From an uncultured Bacillota bacterium (GTDB lineage Bacteria > Bacillota_I > Bacilli_A > RF39 > UBA660): 8,685 nucleotides of DNA. This document shows, in pieces, positions 5,978 to 8,685 of the stretch (the first letter of the stretch is position 1; each line of letters starts with the position of its first letter). The DNA lies in assembly GCA_947383065.1 (NCBI GenBank), contig CANDCB010000026.1, positions 1 to 8,685 on the forward strand. The letters are read 5' to 3'. Both the position numbers and the translations under genes were made by a program. The notes beneath the pieces were generated by a model. The model did no database searches. It was not told the origin of the DNA and saw nothing but the letters and a program-made list of their open reading frames with translations.

Positions 5978-6850
5978 TTAATTATTAATTTGAGCCATTA
6001 CTTCCTCGGCAAAGTTATCTTGACGTTTCTCGATTCCTTCGCCAACAGTAAACATGGTCATACCAACTAATTCTCCTCCATTGTTAGTTACGTACTTAGT
6101 TACATCGATGTCTCCATCTTTAATAAATGCTTGCATAGAAAGACAAATTTCTTTGAAATATTTATTTAATCTTCCTTCAACCATTTTTAGTGCTATATCA
6201 GCAGATTTTCCTTCGTTCATTGCTTGTTCCTTAAGTACTTCTCTTTCACGAGCAATAACTGTTTCTGGAACATCTTCTTTAAAAACATACTTTGGCTTCA
6301 TAGCTGCAGCTTGCATTGCAACATCTTTGGCAACCTCACTATTAGCACCTTTAATAACTGTTAAAACAGCTATTTTACCACCCATATGTAAATAAGAACC
6401 AAAATTTTCATCATCATTCTTAGTTACAACAGCAAGACGACGAAAATCTAATTTTTCTCCTATTTTAGAAGTTTTAGCAATAACTAAATCCTTTATTGTT
6501 CCTTCTCCATATGGTAATTCATTTGCTTCTTCTATTGTTTTAGCATCACTATTTAAAATAGTTTCACCAACTGTTTTAATAAGTTCTTTAAATTCTTCAT
6601 TTTTACTAACAAAATCAGTTTCAGAATTTATTTCAACCATAACAGCTTTATTATCCTTAATAAATATTTCAGCTAAGCCTTCAGCTGCAATTCTTGCCTC
6701 TTTCTTTCCAGCTTTAGCAATACCTTTTTCACGTAACCAATCAATAGCAGCTTCAAGATTGCCATCACATTCTGTCAATGCTTTTTTGCAATCCATCATT
6801 CCCGCACCAGTTTGTTCACGTAATTCTTTTACTAAGCTTGCACTTATCAT
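5978..6850 (-). CDS. tsf: Elongation factor Ts
   Basis: The 290-residue protein is full length for bacterial EF-Ts. It opens with the UBA-like domain LVKELREQTGAGMMDCKKAL and GNLEAAIDWLREKG, followed by the core with the TDFV motif (78-81) that inserts into EF-Tu. It releases GDP from EF-Tu in the cytoplasm so that GTP can bind. It lies 25 bases after rpsB with an AGAAGG ribosome-binding site and no room for a promoter, so rpsB and tsf form one operon, the usual arrangement in bacteria. A strong terminator follows at once. Nothing unusual is seen in the protein. Confidence 0.98.
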   Translation of the reverse strand: MISASLVKELREQTGAGMMDCKKALTECDGNLEAAIDWLREKGIAKAGKKEARIAAEGLAEIFIKDNKAVMVEINSETDFVSKNEEFKELIKTVGETILNSDAKTIEEANELPYGEGTIKDLVIAKTSKIGEKLDFRRLAVVTKNDDENFGSYLHMGGKIAVLTVIKGANSEVAKDVAMQAAAMKPKYVFKEDVPETVIAREREVLKEQAMNEGKSADIALKMVEGRLNKYFKEICLSMQAFIKDGDIDVTKYVTNNGGELVGMTMFTVGEGIEKRQDNFAEEVMAQINN

Positions 6851-6875
6851 TTTATTGCCTTCTTTCTTTAATATA

Positions 6876-7829
6876 TTACTCGCTTAAAGATGCAATTAAT
6901 TCATCTTTTTTCATGCTTGAATAACCTTTAATACCAGCATTTTTAGCAATTGTTTTTAATTCAGCTAAAGTTTTAGCACTTAAATCTTCACTTGCTGTTT
7001 CTTCGATTGTTTCATCTTCCAAAACTTCAGTTTCTTCTAAAGATATTTCTTCATTTTTATTAGGTACTTCTACTTCTTTTATATCTTCATCATGTTTTTT
7101 TGGAGATTTAACTTTACGATCATCTTCTGTAACATAATCAATAATTTCTCCACCATTTGCTTCAGCAATTGCATTTCCCAAAACACCTAAAACAACCTTA
7201 ACAGCTCTAACAGCATCATCATTACCTGGAATTACAAAATCAACATCATCAGGATCACAATTTGTATCAACTATACCAAATATTGGAATATTTAACTTTC
7301 TTGCTTCTCTAATTGCGTTAATTTCTTTCTTTGGATCAACAATAATTAATGCTTGAGGCAATTTATCCATAGAACGAATACCACATAATAATTTATTTAA
7401 CTTGTCATATTCTTTCTTTAATTCAATTACTTCTTTTTTAGGTAACACTTCAAAAGTCCCATTTTTTTCCATATTTTCGATTTCTTCTAAACGTTTAACT
7501 CTACTTCTAATAGTACGGAAGTTTGTTAAAGTTCCACCTAACCATCTTTCAGTTACATAATATGAATTAGTCCTTAAAGCAGTTTCCTTTGCAGCTTCTT
7601 GAGCTTGCTTCTTTGTTCCAACAAAAAGGAATGTTCCACCATTTACAGCAATGCTATTAATTTCAGCATATGCTTCCTCAATCTTCCCTAATGTTTTTTG
7701 CAAATCAATAATATAAATGTCATCTCTTGTTGTATAAATATACTCTTTCATTTTTGGATTCCATCTTTTTGTTTGATGTCCAAAATGAACTCCAGCTTCT
7801 AATAAATAACTTAATGAAACTACGGCCAT
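6876..7829 (-). CDS. rpsB: Ribosomal protein S2 with acidic linker and Rho-N/SAP-like tail
   Basis: Residues 1 to about 232 are a complete S2: [19 protein letters not shown], then [39 protein letters not shown] and [15 protein letters not shown]2 binds late to the 30S subunit, near the Shine-Dalgarno channel, and helps recruit S1 in many bacteria. The protein is 317 residues long against about 240-250 in most relatives. The excess is an acidic, low-complexity linker (233-282) and a final 35-residue unit ([21 protein letters not shown] then [12 protein letters not shown]) that resembles the small helix-extended-helix Rho N-terminal or SAP domain, which binds nucleic acid. The start is firm, with AAGGAGG before ATG 7829. 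It heads the rpsB-tsf operon, with a promoter and a structured leader of about 110 bases upstream. Confidence 0.96.
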   Translation of the reverse strand: MAVVSLSYLLEAGVHFGHQTKRWNPKMKEYIYTTRDDIYIIDLQKTLGKIEEAYAEINSIAVNGGTFLFVGTKKQAQEAAKETALRTNSYYVTERWLGGTLTNFRTIRSRVKRLEEIENMEKNGTFEVLPKKEVIELKKEYDKLNKLLCGIRSMDKLPQALIIVDPKKEINAIREARKLNIPIFGIVDTNCDPDDVDFVIPGNDDAVRAVKVVLGVLGNAIAEANGGEIIDYVTEDDRKVKSPKKHDEDIKEVEVPNKNEEISLEETEVLEDETIEETASEDLSAKTLAELKTIAKNAGIKGYSSMKKDELIASLSE

Positions 7830-7870
7830 AAAATTTTTTCCTCCTTCGTTATACTTCTGGTTGCTTCTTC

Positions 7871-7906
7871 TTTAGTATTCACCTCTTTTGGCACTTGAAT
7901 ACTAAA
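7871..7906 (-). promoter_or_regulatory. Long hairpin in the rpsB leader, candidate S2 autoregulatory element
   Basis: In the 5' untranslated region of rpsB, TTTAGTATTC and GAATACTAAA form a perfect 10-base-pair stem around a 16-base loop. The stem can extend past an AAGU bulge by GCC against GGU. It has no T run, so it is not a terminator. It ends about 40 bases before the rpsB ATG. S2 represses its own mRNA through the leader in E. coli; a similar role here is inference. Confidence 0.5.
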
Positions 7907-7944
7907 TCCACAATCCATGTTTATTTGCTTTTAAAGCCGCAACT

Positions 7945-7973
7945 ATTGTATCAAAAAAAAAGCCTTTTAACAA
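7945..7973 (-). promoter_or_regulatory. Promoter of the rpsB-tsf operon (extended -10)
   Basis: On the minus strand TTGTTA (7968-7973), 17 bases, and TACAAT (7945-7950) preceded by TGA, giving the extended -10 pattern TGn. Transcription would start near 7938, leaving a leader of about 108 bases. The -35 overlaps the terminator hairpin of the preceding gene. Confidence 0.7.
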
Positions 7974-7982
7974 GACTTTTTT
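7953..7982 (-). terminator. Terminator of the unrecognised gene upstream of rpsB
   Basis: On the minus strand AAAAAAGTCTT pairs with AAGGCTTTTTT (one G-U pair) around a five-base loop, and the T run is nine bases long. It lies 20 bases after the stop of the gene ending at 8003. Confidence 0.85.
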
Positions 7983-8002
7983 GCACTTTTTTTCATTTTA
8001 AA

Positions 8003-8685
8003 CTATTGAGTAAGCTTATAAGATTTTGGAACTAAATTAAATGAAGCAACACATTGATTATTTTCATTTAAAACTGCCCCATCTGGAACATCACAAATAA
8101 GTGTCATATCTATAATTTCTGAAAAAGGTTTTGTACTTACTTCACTAATACCTAACAAAGTTGCTCCTTGAATAGTTTCTGTCTCACTTAATGCTGTATT
8201 TAAAGTAACATCAGAATAGTCTCCACTTGCTCTTTGTTCAACTATTTTAACTAACTGACCCTTACCTTCTTTATAACATAAATTACCAGCCAACGTATAT
8301 CCTTCTACTGGCATATAAACTACTGCTCCCCCATATGAAACTTCTATAGCTGGTAAAACATCACGAGTCGCAATATCATATGTTAAAATTGCTACATTAA
8401 TACCATTTTCTGTATAATATTCATCTAAAACTTCACAATATTTAACATTATTAGCCAACAATTTCTTAACTAAAATCTCTCCTGAACCATAATTAACATC
8501 ATAAGCTTTATTAATAAGCGTTGCTTCTGGTAGAGAACAAAAACCATCTTGATCGGTATATTCCTTAACTAAATTAGTTATTCTTGCATTTTCTGTAAAA
8601 TTTTTAAGAGGACCATAACCAAAATAAGCTCCTGTACCAACATAAGCTCCTACTCCTAATAATCCTGCTAAAACAAGAGCACTAA
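8003..8685 (-). CDS. Unrecognised membrane-anchored extracellular protein, N-terminus outside window
   Basis: The open frame enters from the right edge (first full codon at 8683) and gives 226 residues to the stop. The visible part begins with a glycine-rich hydrophobic stretch (LVLAGLLGVGAYVGTGAYFG, about residues 3-22) that is probably a membrane helix, so the gene continues only a little further. An extracellular domain of about 200 residues with five cysteines (49, 83, 136, 197, 211) follows. Cys197 and Cys211 bracket a polar loop near the C-terminus, as in proteins with a closing disulfide loop, for example some pilins. I do not recognise the family and assign no function. A TTG at 8459-8461 could be taken as a start, but the frame is open far upstream with a plausible anchor, and no ribosome-binding site marks that TTG. 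A clear terminator follows the gene. Confidence 0.7.
   Translation of the reverse strand, partial: SALVLAGLLGVGAYVGTGAYFGYGPLKNFTENARITNLVKEYTDQDGFCSLPEATLINKAYDVNYGSGEILVKKLLANNVKYCEVLDEYYTENGINVAILTYDIATRDVLPAIEVSYGGAVVYMPVEGYTLAGNLCYKEGKGQLVKIVEQRASGDYSDVTLNTALSETETIQGATLLGISEVSTKPFSEIIDMTLICDVPDGAVLNENNQCVASFNLVPKSYKLTQ

Noticed and set aside
6054..6395. 113-residue open frame on the plus strand
   Set aside because: It lies entirely inside tsf on the opposite strand, has no ribosome-binding site and no recognisable protein features.
7820..7918. 32-codon upstream open frame in the rpsB leader, overlapping the rpsB start
   Set aside because: Its ATG has no ribosome-binding site and the frame runs through the hairpin and the rpsB ribosome-binding site; it is more likely chance in an RNA leader.
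8003..8461. A 152-residue gene starting at TTG 8461
   Set aside because: The frame stays open to the window edge and includes a probable membrane anchor, so the TTG is an internal Leu codon.
1..8685. CRISPR arrays, insertion sequences, prophage or integration sites, and a recoded TGA
   Set aside because: No regularly spaced repeats, transposase or integrase features, or direct repeats at the tRNA-Arg 3' end were seen, and all genes use TAA stops with TGG for Trp.

Overview
The window looks like a chromosomal segment of a very AT-rich, Gram-positive, spore-forming member of the Bacillota. The evidence is strong AGGAGG/AGGTGA-type ribosome-binding sites, classic -35/-10 promoters with 17-nt spacers, short hairpin-plus-T terminators, Trp encoded by TGG (no sign of TGA recoding), and three recognisable endospore genes. 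A Bacilli/Erysipelotrichia-type or related uncultured gut lineage is my guess; the sequence alone does not settle it.

Layout. (1) Positions 1-1000, minus strand: the N-terminal C39 peptidase domain of what is probably a bacteriocin/peptide-type ABC exporter (cut by the window edge), preceded by a small protein with a signal peptide, two membrane helices and a cysteine-rich tail, of VirB2/TrbC pilin-like topology. (2) Positions 1106-2839, plus strand: a compact sporulation cluster, spoIIIAH (forespore-mother cell channel), gerE (late mother-cell LuxR-type regulator) and gerM (double GerMN domain). gerE has its own promoter-like site that fits the mother-cell sigma factors SigE/SigK. (3) Positions 2829-2994, plus strand: a tRNA-Arg(UCU) with an excellent vegetative promoter whose -35 lies in the end of gerM, and a terminator that can also serve the convergent gene. 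(4) Positions 3045-4613, minus strand: a divergent ClpX-like AAA+ ATPase with an unfamiliar N-terminal domain in place of the zinc finger and a non-aromatic pore loop. (5) Positions 4709-7945, minus strand: translation genes. rpsB (with a Rho-N/SAP-like tail) and tsf form one operon with a structured leader. After a terminator, a membrane-anchored thioredoxin-fold protein lacking both catalytic cysteines is followed by frr. pyrH, which commonly sits between tsf and frr, is absent here. (6) Positions 8003-8685, minus strand: the C-terminal part of an unrecognised, probably membrane-anchored extracellular protein with five cysteines.

The regulatory layout is very compact. Twice, the -35 box of one transcription unit lies inside the terminator hairpin of the previous one (near 4666 and 7970). 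The most unusual items are the ClpX-like ATPase, the SPYS thioredoxin-like protein in the usual pyrH slot, the tail on ribosomal protein S2, and the rpsB leader hairpin. None is proven to be a new system.
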